Shown: one piece after another, positions 42,431 to 54,689 of the stretch
Numbering within the stretch: position 1 is the stretch's first letter
Layout of the letters: each line of letters opens with the position of its first letter
Origin: Undaria pinnatifida
Taxonomy: Eukaryota > Sar > Phaeophyceae > Laminariales > Alariaceae
Direction of reading: 5' to 3'
Length of the DNA: 64,000 nt
Assembly: GCA_012845835.1 (NCBI GenBank)
Contig: JABAKD010000004.1
Span: forward strand, 2,184,433-2,248,432
Made by a program: the position numbers and the translations under genes
Notes under the pieces: model-generated
Databases searched by the model: none
The model's input: only the letters and a program-made list of their open reading frames with translations
Told to the model about the DNA's origin: nothing

Positions 42431-45400
42431 TTAGAGGCTTAACTTCACCTTGAAATTGGAGAGGTAGGTAGATTTATTTCTCTCAAAACTTATCGCCGTA
42501 ATCGGTTCCGCCTCGACTGTTAAATATGCAGCCAGTCTCTGCGTCTTCGCTTCGATGTTTATGGGCTCATCGTTCAGGATGGAGAGGAAGCTTGAGGTTG
42601 CCTTGCGGGTGTACACGAATGCCGGAGATGTCGCCATTGGCTCTTGATCGTCCTGTGTTGATTCCGCAGATCTTGTCTCGGGGTTTGCCCGTGGCTGTCC
42701 TTTGCTGTTATGAGCGTGTGAACCTCCTCCTGACGGTCTGTTTCGTTGTTGAGCTTGGCTGCAAGGCTTGGCTCAAAAATAGCTGATGTGATTCCGGGTG
42801 TAGCGGACATTGTCGATCCGTCGACCCTTGGCCCAGCTGATGGTCCGGTAGTCCCAGATGGCGATGATCCAGCGACACCAATGGTCCCATGTGATGCTGT
42901 TGTTCCAGCTGATGCTCCAGTGATCCAATATGAAGTTAATCCAGTGATCCCGGATGCAGTTGCTCCGATGTGCGTGCGACGGGCGATCCAGAATACATTG
43001 CTCCAACGATCCCATGCGAAGATATTTTAGAGATCCCAGCTCCGGTAATTGCGGTTCCAGCGATTCCAGGCGATGCTGATCCGTGAAGTGGATGGCGTCT
43101 TAGTATGTCGTTGGGAATTTTAATCGTGCGGTTTTCCCCCTCCGAGATCCGAAACGGGTCTATCTCGGTACAGGTGAAGTTTACACTCGTGGTCGGTGGG
43201 GTTGTCCCCAATGCTCCTGCTGCGTGCGTGTTGTCGAAGGTATCCTCCACTCTTGAATTGGGTCTTGTACTGGCGGTCTCGTGATGCGGTACACCCGGTG
43301 CGGCCCCAGTTGTAGTAGAATGTGCGTCCCCGGGCGTAGTAGCAGGTGTAATTCCTGCCGAGGACACTCCAACTTCTTGCGGTAGTGCTCCAGCCCTTGG
43401 TGACGGTTCTCCAATCTCTGGTGATGATGACGCTTCGGCTTTTGTCGATAACTCTTCTTATTCCAGAAGGTTGTTCTCGTAGTAGTGTAGCATGACCTGG
43501 ACTAGCGCACAAAAGGGCTCCGTCTCAGTGACAATGACTTCCTGGGGCTTGTCCGGGATTTGCGCATGTTGGCGCTCAGCCTCCGTGACAGTAGCCTCTC
43601 CAGGAGTGTTGTTTCCGCCTGACGGTGTGCGCTCCTTTTGGGTCGCATGATTCTGTCCATACCGCGCGGATACCTTCTTTAGTGGGGGCATTATCGTCGT
43701 GGTGTGCTCCATGGCAATGCTGGAGTTGGTGCAGAATTCTTGGATCTTTTTGAAGGTGCAAACGCCTCGATTGGCGTCGTTGCTTGCCTGTGCTGCAGGA
43801 ACTACAGCAGGCGTTGATGACGTATCGGCCGTGTGGCCCAGGGTGCGAAGAAATACGTCATTAGAGCATACGCCCTTGTCCTCTGGGTGTTGGGTGAGCG
43901 GAAGCGTAGTGCTGCTGCCGAACTGCATGTGGGGGTTCCCCGTCTCGAGGATAATGCTTACCCCTGATTGCATTGCTTGGATGGAGGAGAAGACGTTGCG
44001 TCCCAGTCCAGGTACGAACATGGCCGAGATGCGAACAGGAACACGCTTGCCAGCCTGGTCGATGATGTATCCCCAGATGGTGCCTGTTGCTGTTGCGAAT
44101 ACCCTCTTCCCGTTGGTTATGATGGTCTTCAGCTCCTTTGGTATCTTGTAATCCCTCATGCTTTTCCGCAGTCTTGGAATCAGCTTCTCGTCTATTAGGT
44201 GGTCCGACGCGCCGCTGTCCACAATCATCGTGAACCTGTCGCTGTTGGGGTGAAATCCCCTGTTGCCGCTACCATTGGGGTGAAAACCCTTGGGGTGAAA
44301 ACCCCTGTTGCCGCTACCATCTAGCAGGCCTGTAAACGCGAATCCCTCTTCGAAACCATCGTCGAAGTTCAGGGACGGCATTTCGTCGTCGTTGGGGCGT
44401 GGGCTTGCGTCTTGTACAGCAGAGGCGGTGTGAGCGCGTCCACTCTGCGGTGGGTGTGGCGCTCCTTGCTTGTAGCATTCCGTGCCGTCGTGCGAGGCAG
44501 TTTTGTGTACAGAACACCACTTGTGCTCAGCTCCAACGTTGGATGCTGTCTTGCCGTTTGAAGATTCCTTGTTCTTCTGCTTGTTGTGGGCGCCAGTAGA
44601 CTTGCTGTCGTTGTCGTTCTTCCTTTGCCAGCAGTTGCGGGCGTAGTGCCCTTGCTTTCCGCAATGACTGCAAGTCGATGCTGCAATCATGGCTACGCCA
44701 CGACCAACGATTTTGGTGTCGCTGTTGCGGGAAAGATCATCTAAATAAAGATGGTGCATCGTGCTTTTCATCTGATCGATGTCGAAAGTCGGGTCTCGGT
44801 ACATCATCGGGTCTCGGTACATCATCTTGATGTCCTTGTACTCCGCCGTGAATCCTTGTACACAGATGTCCTTGAATCTGCGGTCGGAAATCATCTCGTC
44901 CAACTTCTCGAGCTCAGAGCGCGCGAGCGTCTTTTCCGTTAAGTAGGAGTCTGTATCTTCTCCTTGACCCATGTTGGTGTTGACGAGCTTGTCCATTTTC
45001 GCCCGGATCACTTCGTCAGTGACCTTGTTGTACTTCGAGGCAAGCTCTTGTAGGGCCTTTTGTCCGTCACCGGTTGTCCCAGTCTCATCCTCGTGCTTGA
45101 GTACAAGTAGAAATGTTGGTTTCTCCCTTAGTAGCAAAGTATTGCGTACATATCTTGATGTGCCCTTTCATAAGCTGCGATTTCTTGTGTGAGTGCTGGT
45201 GAAGATCCCGTACCGGCCGTCGATTCGGTCGGTCGAGGATGCTCTTTAATGAGATCAGCGATATCGCGTCTGGATACTCCAATTACAACCGCCAATCGTC
45301 TGTGCCAATCTCGAAAATCAGCTGCGCTGCGCCCATCGAACGTCCTTAGTCCTTTATTGGCGTTGGCGAATAAAGTGCTGCTGCTATTGGATTCCCCCAC
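42431..45400 (-). mobile_element. Ty1/Copia-type element with gag and protease only
   Basis: Minus strand. A head with LFANANKGLRTFDGRSAADF and the DWHRRLAVVIG segment (45400-45128) overlaps the main frame (about 45137-43458) with one frameshift near 45130; no ATG opens the head. The main frame holds a UBN2-like gag region (TEKTLARSELEKLDEMISDR), a CCHC knuckle CSHCGKQGHYARNC (44672-44631), a second C/H cluster WCSVHKTASHDGTEC, and the aspartic protease motif IVDSGASDHLID with Asp at about 44219. After the protease come Thr/Pro/Gly-rich linker-like frames down to 42431 (ending SNFKVKLSL). Integrase, reverse transcriptase and RNase H are absent, so it would be non-autonomous. A MMYRDP block is duplicated in gag and a GNRGFHP block before the protease. 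Confidence 0.85.
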
Positions 45401-46839
45401 GGTGATTATGAGTATGTACCAGAGAGTAGTTCACTCAGATGTCTTGTACGATATCGGTAGGCGTACAGCAGTGTAGTAGTACAAGTAATCCCGCCGCACG
45501 TATGATACGAGCTGTTGTATTATACAGCCGTTTCATGTGCAGTAGTGATGTTTATGTAGAAATCGAAGGCGTTATGGAGATTTCCCAAACACAATCGGAT
45601 CATTCCAAAATATACAGCAGTAGTAGTACCTGAAGCTGCTGATTGCTGGCTTGCACTACAAGTAGTCGCCTTGATGATAAGCGTCTCCTTTAACAGACAG
45701 CTAATTTACTGCCGTGAGTGCTCTTGATGAAGCTTGTTGCTTGGAGTTTGGCGAGTCCTTACTGAGAAGTCACGCCCTTGGCCCGCACTCTCAACGAGGT
45801 GCGTTGGGCAGCTTCGGTCGGTCTATCACGATGATCACACGTGAAGCCCATGGCCCGCACTCAACGAGAGGTGCGTTGGGTTCGAATTTGGTCGGTCTAT
45901 CACGATGATCACACGTGAAGTACTAGAGGTCAGAGCTCTATTAACAGACAGTAGCTTGTACCGTCGAGAGTTGCCTCTGTACCGCTGTTGCTCAGAACGA
46001 CCCGCTTAATTGGAGTCGAGGCAACGTTCAGCAGTTGTTTACTCGAGTATATCGAGGTTTTTTTTTGAGGTCCTTGACGATGCAAAGAAGGGTCCCGTGC
46101 GCGAGGATGATTGATTTGGTACAACCTGTGACGTGGTGGTGTTCTATACCTCTGGGTACCTCGATCACAGCTCTGGTATCAATTGCTCTGATTGAGTGCG
46201 TAGGGTCCTCTAGACGTGCTCACTTTCTCACCGCGCGTTTCCAACAAAGTACTCGTAGTCCTTCGTCTGATACTTCTCGTCGTACTCGTGTAGAGATGTA
46301 GAAGCTCCCGTAAGCAGCAGTAGATTTCTTGATCTGCCGTCCTCAGTGATGATGATCGTGAATCCGTGCTGCCGCTCTCCTCGTTTACGTGATCGAGGCT
46401 CATAACCTATTGATGCACATAACCTATTGAATCTTAGGTGGCATGTGGCGTGTATCAGCTCTTAGCTGGCGTACGCTCGTAGGCTCGCTTTCGGATGACC
46501 CGATGAAGACACAGCCTATATGTATGATTCAAGGCAAACGAAGGCCACGGTTAGGTGAGCCTGTAAGAGCAGAGAGCTCTAGCAGAGAAGATGTTGTTCG
46601 TCGACCCCAGGCCGATATGTTGATTGATGATTCATTTGCTCAGCAGATGAGAGCTGATGTTGAGCAAAAAGGAGTGATCGACGTGGGCCTGGCCATCACC
46701 TGATCGAGACGGCACGACGCGTATGCAAAAGACAGATGTACTCTACGGGTAGTTGTCTGATCCACGGACAGCAACGTTTCTTGAGGCTTGCTCGTGGTCT
46801 ACCGTACCTTTGGCAATGGTCCCTGAGGTTTGCTTCTGG
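45401..46839. other. Leader-side stretch between Copia gag and the right direct repeat
   Basis: No conserved coding motif. It contains an 80-bp tandem near 45762-45918. A plus-strand frame at 46443-46703 is open for 86 codons without recognisable features. I could not find a convincing tRNA primer-binding site. Confidence 0.45.
45762..45918 (+). repeat. About 80-bp tandem duplication
   Basis: Each unit has GGCCCGCACT, GGTGCGTTGGG, a short variable part, GGTCGGTCTATCACGATGAT and CACACGTGAAG. Confidence 0.85.
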
Positions 46840-47175
46840 GAGCTTAGGTACGTCAACGTCCCGGCGGTCAACCTAAAATCATATTCCATGAACGTTGCTA
46901 ACCATACGTTATTGCGCCGAATCATTTTTTGTACTAACATTACTCGTACGTACTACATGTACCAGCTTTGGATTTGACTAACCAGCAAGCTGCTGTGCAT
47001 CATGTATCCAAGATGTTGCTGCTGAGACTTGTGCTTGTTACGTACTGCCTCGGTAAACGGCAACTAACAGACTTATAATCACTGTCTGCTGTAAAAGACG
47101 AACAACTCGCAATGTATACCAGATGACTTTCAAGTGTTATCAAGCAGCGACATGATGGTTACTGACAAGTAGCAT
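46840..47175. repeat. Right member of direct repeats flanking the Copia gag-protease element
   Basis: Matches 41115-41460 in the same orientation with few substitutions, from TACGTCAACGTCCCGGCGGT to TTACTGACAAGTAGCAT. Candidate 5' LTR of the minus-strand element. It lacks the internal tandem duplication of the left copy. Confidence 0.7.
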
Positions 47176-47452
47176 ATCTAATATATACATTAATCTACAT
47201 TAATATACATCCATATAGATCATTTTACATGAATATGCATTAATGTACATGAATGTGCATCAATTTAGATCAATATACATCAACATACATCAATACGCAT
47301 CAATATACATCCATATACATCAATACACATCAATAATCACCAACATTACATCAATATAGTCAATATACATCAATCAATAAACCAATAGACCATACACCAA
47401 TATACATCAATATACACCAATATACATCCATGTACATCAATATAAATCGCGA
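47176..47452. repeat. ACATCAATAT decamer array
   Basis: TACATTAATC, TACATCAATA and TACATCCATA variants repeat for about 275 bp. The array starts exactly at the end of the right direct repeat. Confidence 0.9.
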
Positions 47453-47479
47453 AACCTCAAGACCGCAGACGAACAGGGC

Positions 47480-47846
47480 AGTCATTCGCACGACTGACCC
47501 CGGGCAATTGTAAAGAAAGACCCCAGAAGTGACTCTCCTTCCATATCCCTATCACGAACGCACAACAACCATTACATCTACATTGCACAAAACATATCCA
47601 ACAAAAGTCGTAGGGATTATCCCTCAGTCCCGAACCAAAAACGTCACTCAGAAAAATCCCACCTCTACTCGTGGCAAGCTTTCTAACCGTGTATGTAACC
47701 GTTCGGTAACCGTAATGAGATCGAGAGTAGAACATTCATCGGTGTTAACACGTTTCTCGATTTTTTTTTTGTGAACACCAAAGGTACGGTAGGGGGGGAA
47801 CCTCGGTTTCTCACTGGTGGGGTTTCCATCACTCGCGCGAATGACT
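47480..47846. repeat. Segment bounded by two CGCG-centred palindromic motifs
   Basis: CAGTCATTCGCACGACTGAC at the left and CATCACTCGCGCGAATGACT at the right, about 350 bp apart. It may be a small element of the TCACTCGCGCGAGTGA family, but the interior has no matching copy in the window. Confidence 0.45.
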
Positions 47847-50120
47847 ACTAATGTGTACCTCGCGGACTAAACATGTACTGTGTAGGCGATTTTGTTGCAG
47901 GCGCCGCGTAGCTTTCGATTCAGTTGCGAGGACAGTTGCGAGGATAGATACTGCCGCAGCTTCAAAACAAGAAGGCGTAAGACTTCAAAGACGCATGCAT
48001 GAGGTTACTCAACCACGCGAGTGACCCCGAGCTACTGTAGAAAAATGGCCCAAAACGACCTAAATGGTACCGTGAGCCTGTGTTTGAGGTATGCAAATTG
48101 CTCCTTAACTCCCAACCTTCAAATTAACATTCTTGTTGTACATTTTTATTGGTTGTGTACCTCGGGCAAGGGCCTAATTCACCGGGTCGCGAGCACATAA
48201 TTGTTTTTATCAAACTCAGGTCTTGGGCGAGGTATCGAGGGCTCCTTATTTATGCCAGGAGCCTCATAGATAAAATAGCTGCCGCTCTGCCGAACCATGC
48301 GTCCGGAGGGAAGACGGGACGAATGAAAATCGCGATGAGAGCATCGTACCCAAGAAGCAGCAACGCCGGCTGCCAGGTTGCCTTAATGCCGTGTACAAGA
48401 TCTCCTTAATTTGTTTTCTGTTTCTTGGTCAGTTTTTCGACTGATATGCTACGCACTGAACGATGGAAAACAAAGGAAAAATAAAGTTGACCAACGATGC
48501 AACAAGCATTTCCATCACGAATTGCCAAGTTTTTAAGCCTCACGCTTACGCAATTGCAAAAGCGAGGGTAAGACCGCCCCTGTCGTTAAAAACGAAAACA
48601 AATGTAGGACCCTATTAGCTTCTTTCGTCCTCTTCTCCCCTCCCACATATTTTCCCGCGCCGCCTCCCACTACGAAATCGCTCAAACAGCAGCGGGGGCT
48701 GTTGCTATCCCCTCCGTTGTTCTGCATCGTTGGGGGAGCAGTAGGGAGAGGGGACGACGGGGGTAGGGGAGAGGGGGGTGTACTCAGTTGGTGCATACCC
48801 GTAGTCGTATGACCATAGGCCCTCGCATCCCTATTATGCCGGGAGGGAGCACGTCGGATTTTTACCAACCAGAGGCAGACATTGCTTGCACCAATCGCGA
48901 AGCACCGTGAGGTGTTCGGCGAGTCGGATGAAGGGTAAACTGTACCCTTCCAAGAACCGCTCGTAAGACGGATTTGGGCACCTTTACAAGTCCAGTGAAT
49001 TACATTGTTTTCTGGTGTGGCCACTCTAGAGACAGCAATGAGTATTCCTTTGTAACTGCGTCGTGGCTGCCTTACCATATTCACACTACGTGACGCGATC
49101 ATTCCCCTTGTGTGGAGTTAGGGTTCTCTACCCCGCACAATATAATTTACAGTAACTCGATAGCCATCACGGTGATCGCCAAAATAATATTAAAGGGTAC
49201 CCTGGTTGTCTAGCTCACGCAGTAATTGGCATGCTTTACGGTGTCGTTGCCAACCAACGTCAACCTCAATGCACATAATATTTTTCAGCGTCGGTGCCAA
49301 CCGAGGCCAACTATTATGTATATTGTAAGGGGAGTATAATGGGAGGGGGTTTCGTGGCAGGGCGGGGAGTTGGAGGGACGGCAGTATGGCGGAATACCTT
49401 GCGTGGGGGGTTTTACGGGAGAGAGGGGGGTAATGGGGACGGTGGAATGAAAGGCGTAGATGGTTGTGGAAGGACACGGTAGTGCCAAAGGCGATAGTGG
49501 ACAGGTGTTTACAACATAGGCAAGAACATTCGTAGTACTGCGGCTGAACTCAGTGAAAGTCGACACGCCAAGGTTGAGAAGATATACAAGTGGAACAACT
49601 CTACACGAGCTGTACGACATACCAAATCGCATTCATTTGCCGGGTTCACCGACCGAATATACGCAATATTTCCCGATCGGACAGGGGCCTCTAATATACC
49701 TTGGTAGTACAGAGCCAGGCTTACGCTACGATAGGGGAGGGGGTACCCCCCGCAGACGCGTTCTACGGTCGCCTTATATCAAGGTATATATACCCCTTGC
49801 TGGCTAAACCATGTTTCTGATCGAAGGTGCCCCGTAACCCGAAGCCGTCGGAATGTCATTCTCTTGTTTCGCAATATGAATGCATTCTTTGATTTTCTGT
49901 ATTCCTAGAGCATGGGTTTGGTTCCATCACAAAATCACTTTCAGGTCACTCAAAGCCCGTTTTGGGGTGAAGAAACAGCGCTCCTCAAGCCAACACCTTC
50001 AGAAGGCAAAACACAATAGTTGGTTAGCGCACCTTCTTTGTAAAACTAGTGACAGTTATAGACTGTGTCTGCCGAGCTTAGACTGTGCACCTCACTCACA
50101 ATGACGTTTCTAGAACTGAA
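47847..50120. other. Stretch without recognisable genes
   Basis: It contains a palindrome-family end at 48005-48062 (minus strand) and the dispersed repeat at 48777-48930. A 190-codon minus-strand frame (48533-49102) overlaps that repeat, is Pro/Ser-rich, and is not taken as a gene. Confidence 0.5.
48777..48930 (+). repeat. Dispersed repeat, copy 2 of 2
   Basis: See the matching copy at 11671-11825: GGGGGGTGTACTC, CGTAGTCGTATGACCATAGG, AGAGGCAGACATTG and CACCGTGAGGTGTTCGGCGA. Confidence 0.6.
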
Positions 50121-50370
50121 GCGTGCTACGATAGAGGTGCACCACTTTTTTTCTGAGGTTTCTCAATTTGGGAGCTCAAGACCTCTCCCCCAAAACTGGT
50201 TTTGTCAAAAAATAAAACTGATATCGGATGAAACATCTCATGGCCTTAACTTGGTATACAACGAAAATCATGAAGAAAAATCGCCAATTATTTCCGACGA
50301 TTTGGGTTAAGGAGAGGCACCCTTCAGAAACCGTTTCAGAAAAAAAGTGATACCTCTATCGTAGCACGCG
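50121..50370. mobile_element. MITE family 1, copy c (best preserved)
   Basis: The ends are near-perfect inverted repeats of about 35 bp. Left GCGTGCTACGATAGAGGTGC, then ACCACTTTTTTTCTGAGG. The right end read inward is GCGTGCTACGATAGAGGTAT, then CACTTTTTTTCTGA. The interior has AATTTGGGAGCTC, CGGATGAAACATCTCATGGC and TTTCCGACGATTTGGGTTAA. 250 bp, no ORF. A clear target duplication is not visible. Confidence 0.85.
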
Positions 50371-51923
50371 CCAACTACAACTAGTGGTACCTTGCCGCAC
50401 AGGCACGAAGCATCCCATGGTCATGCACGTCGCAAAATCGAAAGGCACAGAGAAGTAAGGCAGGCACCCTCTAGAGTGGCGCGGATGAACCACTTCAAAA
50501 ACGAGGCCTTTCAAAGTGCCCCCCCTACCGTACAGTGTAGCGTTTGGGAAGCAGAATTGCCTCTCTAAACGTGAACTCCAGACCCTACTACTTCGGGTGT
50601 GTTTATTGTGTCAGGGTAGCGACGGTAGAGAGTTCGTTCGTGAGGGATTCTTTGTGCCGAGTTGCTCGGGGCCAATCGCGCGAGTGACCCTCCTGTTCCT
50701 CCGCTTGCGTGCTGTTGTTGTGTTGATATATTAAAGCTGCCACGTATGGAATGGTAGGCTATGCCTCGCCAAACACCTCGCCTATAATAGCCTTCTTTCA
50801 CTGATGCGTGAGAAAGGGTGTGTTCCACACACTCTACGTTTGGCATAACTGCTCAACACTAACTTGTTTTACCGGAAATATCAGGCTGAGGTATTTGCGG
50901 GGATTTTCTTACAAGATATACCAAATAACGCATTCATTGAGCGTGCTACCCCCCACGGTCTATGCCCCACCTCGCGATGACCTGGCCACCCACTCTCTGC
51001 TAGATCGCGGCCTCGCTATGGATGACCCAAAGCTTTGGTTGGAGAGGGGCTTGTGTCTGATGGAGGGAGGGGGTTGTTACCTGGACTTAGGAACTGTTAT
51101 TTTTCGACATGAAAAAATCAAGCAGTACCACATGTGAGAGGAGTGAGTCAGGAATAGCAAGAAAGAAAGAGGAGTGAGTCAGGAATGGAAAGGACAGAGG
51201 AACTCTGTAAACGAACTTGGTTTGACGGCGATGGTACTATCACAGCAATACGTCATTGACCACATTCGTTCATGCTTAGGATTTGTGGTTCCTTAAAAAT
51301 CCCTCGTGGCGAGAGCATACAGTGAGTAGTTATTTGCAGCATACGGCTGGTTTGGCGCCGTATTTTTCTTGTTAAATGTGCAGCAAAAAATAAACTACAC
51401 CACTATGCTCACTCCGTAACTACTCAGGGTTCGTTTCAGCCTGTCCACGTCTTGGGCGCGTGTCTGCTAGCGATTGGGTGGAGCCGTAGTAGTAGCTTAT
51501 CCTTATTGTTGACAGCTACTTAGTGGCCACCGGGACCTCCGTCACCACCGTCGCCATCGTGTTCCCGCAGCTGCGATTGGTAGGTGCCCGAGACTATCAT
51601 CTACCGGGTATCTGTAAATGCGGAAAACACCGGATAATGTGGACTCAACATTAATCTTGTGCATGCCGGCGATTTGGTATTCTCGCGGGGGTGACGCACA
51701 CGAGATAACACACGGCACCGTTCAAAAGAGAGCTTCGACTTCGCTCCCTCGATATTAGCACGGGAGCGGCCGCGCGTTGTGTACGAATGCCTTTTGTGAA
51801 GCAAGTTTGTGATCGGTGCGTCCTCCTTACAGCAAAACACGTTGCATTCTAATGGCTACCACTGTTGAAGTCCCGCGCCAGCGGGGGTACCTTTTAAGGC
51901 GGGGCCCTCATCTAAACATTACT
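50371..51923. other. Stretch without recognisable genes
   Basis: It holds a palindrome-family site at 50660-50700 (GGCCAATCGCGCGAGTGACC) and otherwise unique sequence, including a 19-bp AGAGGAGTGAGTCAGGAAT pair near 51140-51190. Confidence 0.5.
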
Positions 51924-52191
51924 CGTGCTACGATAGAGGCAGCAGTTTTCGTCTCAAATGTTTTCTGAATGACGGGGCTCTTTTTAACCTATTAAGACAA
52001 TCGTCGGAATTTGGTCTACTTTGTATTCATGACTCTCGTTGTGTACCTACCTAGGCCATGGTATTTTTTCATCCGAAACCGGTTTTATAATTTCTCCAAG
52101 AAGAATCAGTTTTAGGGAGAGGTCTTAAACTCCGAAATCGAGTAACAACCCAAGAAAAAAAGTGGTGCACCTTGTTGTCGTAGCAAGCGTC
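51924..52191. mobile_element. MITE family 1, copy d (inverted interior)
   Basis: Left CGTGCTACGATAGAGGC, right GGTGCACC...TTGTCGTAGCAAGCGTC. The interior (AGGCCATGGTATTTTTTCAT, CCGAAACCGG) is the reverse complement of copy c. Confidence 0.75.
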
Positions 52192-52242
52192 ACTTCGGTG
52201 CAGAAAAAATCGCTGGTCATGACTTGATCGTACACAGTTAGT

Positions 52243-52745
52243 GCTGTACTGCTCTATCCCGGGGTACCACCTTATAGTGCAGGCTTTGTCATCTGGTCAG
52301 GCACCCCACCAATGAGCCATGATATAAAGCTCACCTTACAGGGTGCAATGCAGCACTCTCCCAGAGTAGGTTGGGATACCATTTTAGTGCGAGCGTCGTC
52401 ATCTTTTCAGGTACGGCACCAATGAGCTACGTAGCTGGTCACGACCTCGTCCTATAGGGTGCTGTACCGCACCATCCTGGGGTATTTCCCGGGGTTCTGC
52501 TTTATTTAGTGCGGGGGTGTTGTCACCTTCTTATCAGGCACTTCATTAATGAGCTATAGGTATAGAGCTGGTGACGACCTTGTCCTACAGACAGGGTGCT
52601 GTACAACACTATCCCGGAGTACTTCGAGATTCCGTGCGGTTTTTGCCATCAGGCCAGGCTTCGTACCAACGATCCAGTCCGGACCACATAGCGCTGTATA
52701 GCACTCTCCAGGGGTAGTACGGGGTCCCACTTCAGTGCTGCAAGT
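52243..52745 (+). repeat. Degenerate tandem repeat of about 112-bp units
   Basis: Five units start with GCTGTACTGCTCTATCCCGG-like sequence at 52243, 52345, 52461, 52598 and 52693. Each goes on to a TTTAGTGCG-G..GTCATC block, CAGGCAC.CCA..AATGAGC and a GGT..CGACCT.GTCCTA block. Unit lengths vary from 95 to 137 bp. Confidence 0.8.
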
Positions 52746-52953
52746 ACTACTACTATGAGATCCCACGTTGCTTTTTTCTGAAATAATTGCTTGGTATTCG
52801 GTTTTGGGGCGAGGAAGAAAACCCACCCAAAAGCGAGAATTCTGTTCAGCAAATCTTCGTGTACCCCCACCGCAGCATGCATCCATATCATCATCCATAT
52901 CACTATACTACTAATATTATACTAGTATTGTAATAGTATTATAGTCTATAATA

Positions 52954-53230
52954 GACGCGTGCTACGATGGAGGTGAACCACTTTTTTCTGGGGGTTCCTT
53001 AATTTGGGAGCTTTAAACCTCTCCTAAAAAGTGACTTGGAGAAAGTTAAAACTTCTACCCCGGACGAAACATCCCATCTATTATGGCGTAGTAAGTAGGC
53101 AATACAACAAAATGGAAACCCGTGCAAAACAAAAAAAAAGGCCTATTTCCGACGATTGAAGGTCATTCACTCATTCAATAATAACCTTTTCAGACGAAAA
53201 GTGCTATCTATCTCGATCGTAGCACGAGTC
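52954..53230. mobile_element. MITE family 1, copy e
   Basis: Left GACGCGTGCTACGATGGAGG, right CTCGATCGTAGCACGAGTC, flanked by AATA on both sides, a possible 4-bp target duplication. The interior matches copy c (AATTTGGGAGCTTTAAACCT, GACGAAACATCCCAT). Confidence 0.8.
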
Positions 53231-53473
53231 AATACTATAAAAATAGTATAGCCTAGTCAATCTAATTGTCGACACGTATTTTGCTGCATCGGCCCCAACG
53301 AGGGGCGGTGGGTGGCGACTTATGATACGTTGTAGTGATGGTGTAGCGTGATCAATCGCATGCTGCTGCCTTGCCCGACGGGCGGTTCTTGCGGGTGGGC
53401 GACAACCTACACCAGGTATTATACTGGAAAAAATGAAAAAGACGACTTACACCAGTTTTTTTGTTTTTTTGAT

Positions 53474-53780
53474 CACACTTCTACTTTCCAGCTTCTGGAA
53501 AAAAGTCACAGTCACAGGTAGGTGTCGTTCCTTCTCATCCCCGGTTCTTGTCTTCCTTTTGTATTGCGCATAGGGTTCAGCAATCCCACAATGCTCGTCG
53601 ATTTTTCATCGAGTGTTGCTAACTCACTCACGCTCTGCAACTCACGCTTTCCGCAAGCCAACTTTTGCACAAGAACAAATCCCGACGAATGTATACGAGT
53701 TTGCACTCGGGGGACTCGAAATCACGAAACTGACCTGTTGTACCAGGCTCGAGGATAACCTGATACGCCACCGGGGCGAC
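53474..53780 (-). repeat. tRNA-derived SINE copy
   Basis: Plus-strand text: TTCTACTTTCCAGCTTCTGG, GCGCATAGGGTTCAGCAATC, GGGGGACTCGAAATCACGAA and GATAACCTGATACGCCACCG, ending GGGGCGAC. Same length and order as the copy at 31650, opposite strand. Confidence 0.85.
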
Positions 53781-53968
53781 TGGTCGTTCGTGTGTTTAGC
53801 TTAGATTACACGATATTATTGTCGTATCATAATTGTAGGGTCATTGTGGTATCATTATAGTATCATTGTAGTATCGTTGTCGTATGATTGTAGTATGATT
53901 GAAGTATGATTGTGCTATCATATTGTAGTATGATATTGTATTGATACCCTGGTAGCATCGACCTATCT

Positions 53969-54323
53969 ATGCTACGACAGAGGTATACCGTTTTTTGGCG
54001 AATTTGTTTCCCGAATGGCAGGGTTCCTTAACCCAAAACCGTCGGAAAATAAATAAATAATAGGCCATTTATTCTTCATGATGGATTCTCGTTGTTGTGT
54101 ACCTACGAGTAGGCCATGGGATGTTTCATCCGGTAGCAGCTTTATTTTTCTCCTAGTCCGTTGTTGGAAGAGGCGTTAACCCCTTTACAACTGGAAACCC
54201 GTTTTGGGGACAAAATTACTTGGATTTAGTATAGAGAGGGGTTCGGGGGCTCTAAAGGGGTTAAGCTCCCAAATTGATGAACCTCAGAAAAAAAAAGGGC
54301 GTATCTCTTCCGCAGCGCGCGTC
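53969..54323. mobile_element. MITE family 1, copy f (expanded)
   Basis: Left ATGCTACGACAGAGGTATAC, right GGCGTATCTCTTCCGCAGCG. The interior is in copy-d orientation (AACCCAAAACCGTCGGAAAA, AGGCCATGGGATGTTTCATC). The right third is longer because of an added GTTTTGGGGACAAAATTACT block. Confidence 0.75.
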
Positions 54324-54587
54324 TATCTTTGTAGTATCATACCCTCTTTTGCGCCGCCGGCGTGCTTGAGCTATTATATGGTACATACATACATACATGC
54401 TATCAAATTATCATGCATGCATGCTATCATATCATACTCGCACGTGGAACACTGCAGTGCCTCACATACCACAACGATTTAGGGACGATTTTTGTTGGTG
54501 CAGCGTGGTACCTTAGCCATTCCAGTGTGCGGATTGATCTAGCAAAACTAAGACGGCGCGAAGGCAAAAAAGAGGAACAGGGGAGGT

Positions 54588-54655
54588 GGGTCACTCGCGT
54601 GAGTGACCGCAAACCACTGAAAAAGAAGGACCCAAAAAAGTGACCCCCCTTTTCC
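54588..54655 (-). repeat. Copy of the TCACTCGCGCGAGTGA palindrome repeat end
   Basis: On the minus strand: GGTCACTTTTTTGGGTCCTT, TTCAGTGGTTTGCGGTCACT, CACGCGAGTGACCC, then CCTGTTCCTCTTTTTTGCC. Same order as 63250-63330. Confidence 0.7.
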
Positions 54656-54689
54656 GTAGCTTTGGTCATGTTCTCAAATCTTGTTAAAC

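Noticed and set aside
46129-46195. GCTCTGGTATCA as a retrotransposon primer-binding site
   Set aside because: It resembles the initiator-tRNA primer site of Copia elements, but neither strand gives the expected TGGTATCAGAGC next to an LTR end.
48533-49102. 190-codon minus-strand frame
   Set aside because: It overlaps a dispersed non-coding repeat, is Ser/Pro-rich, and shows no domain.
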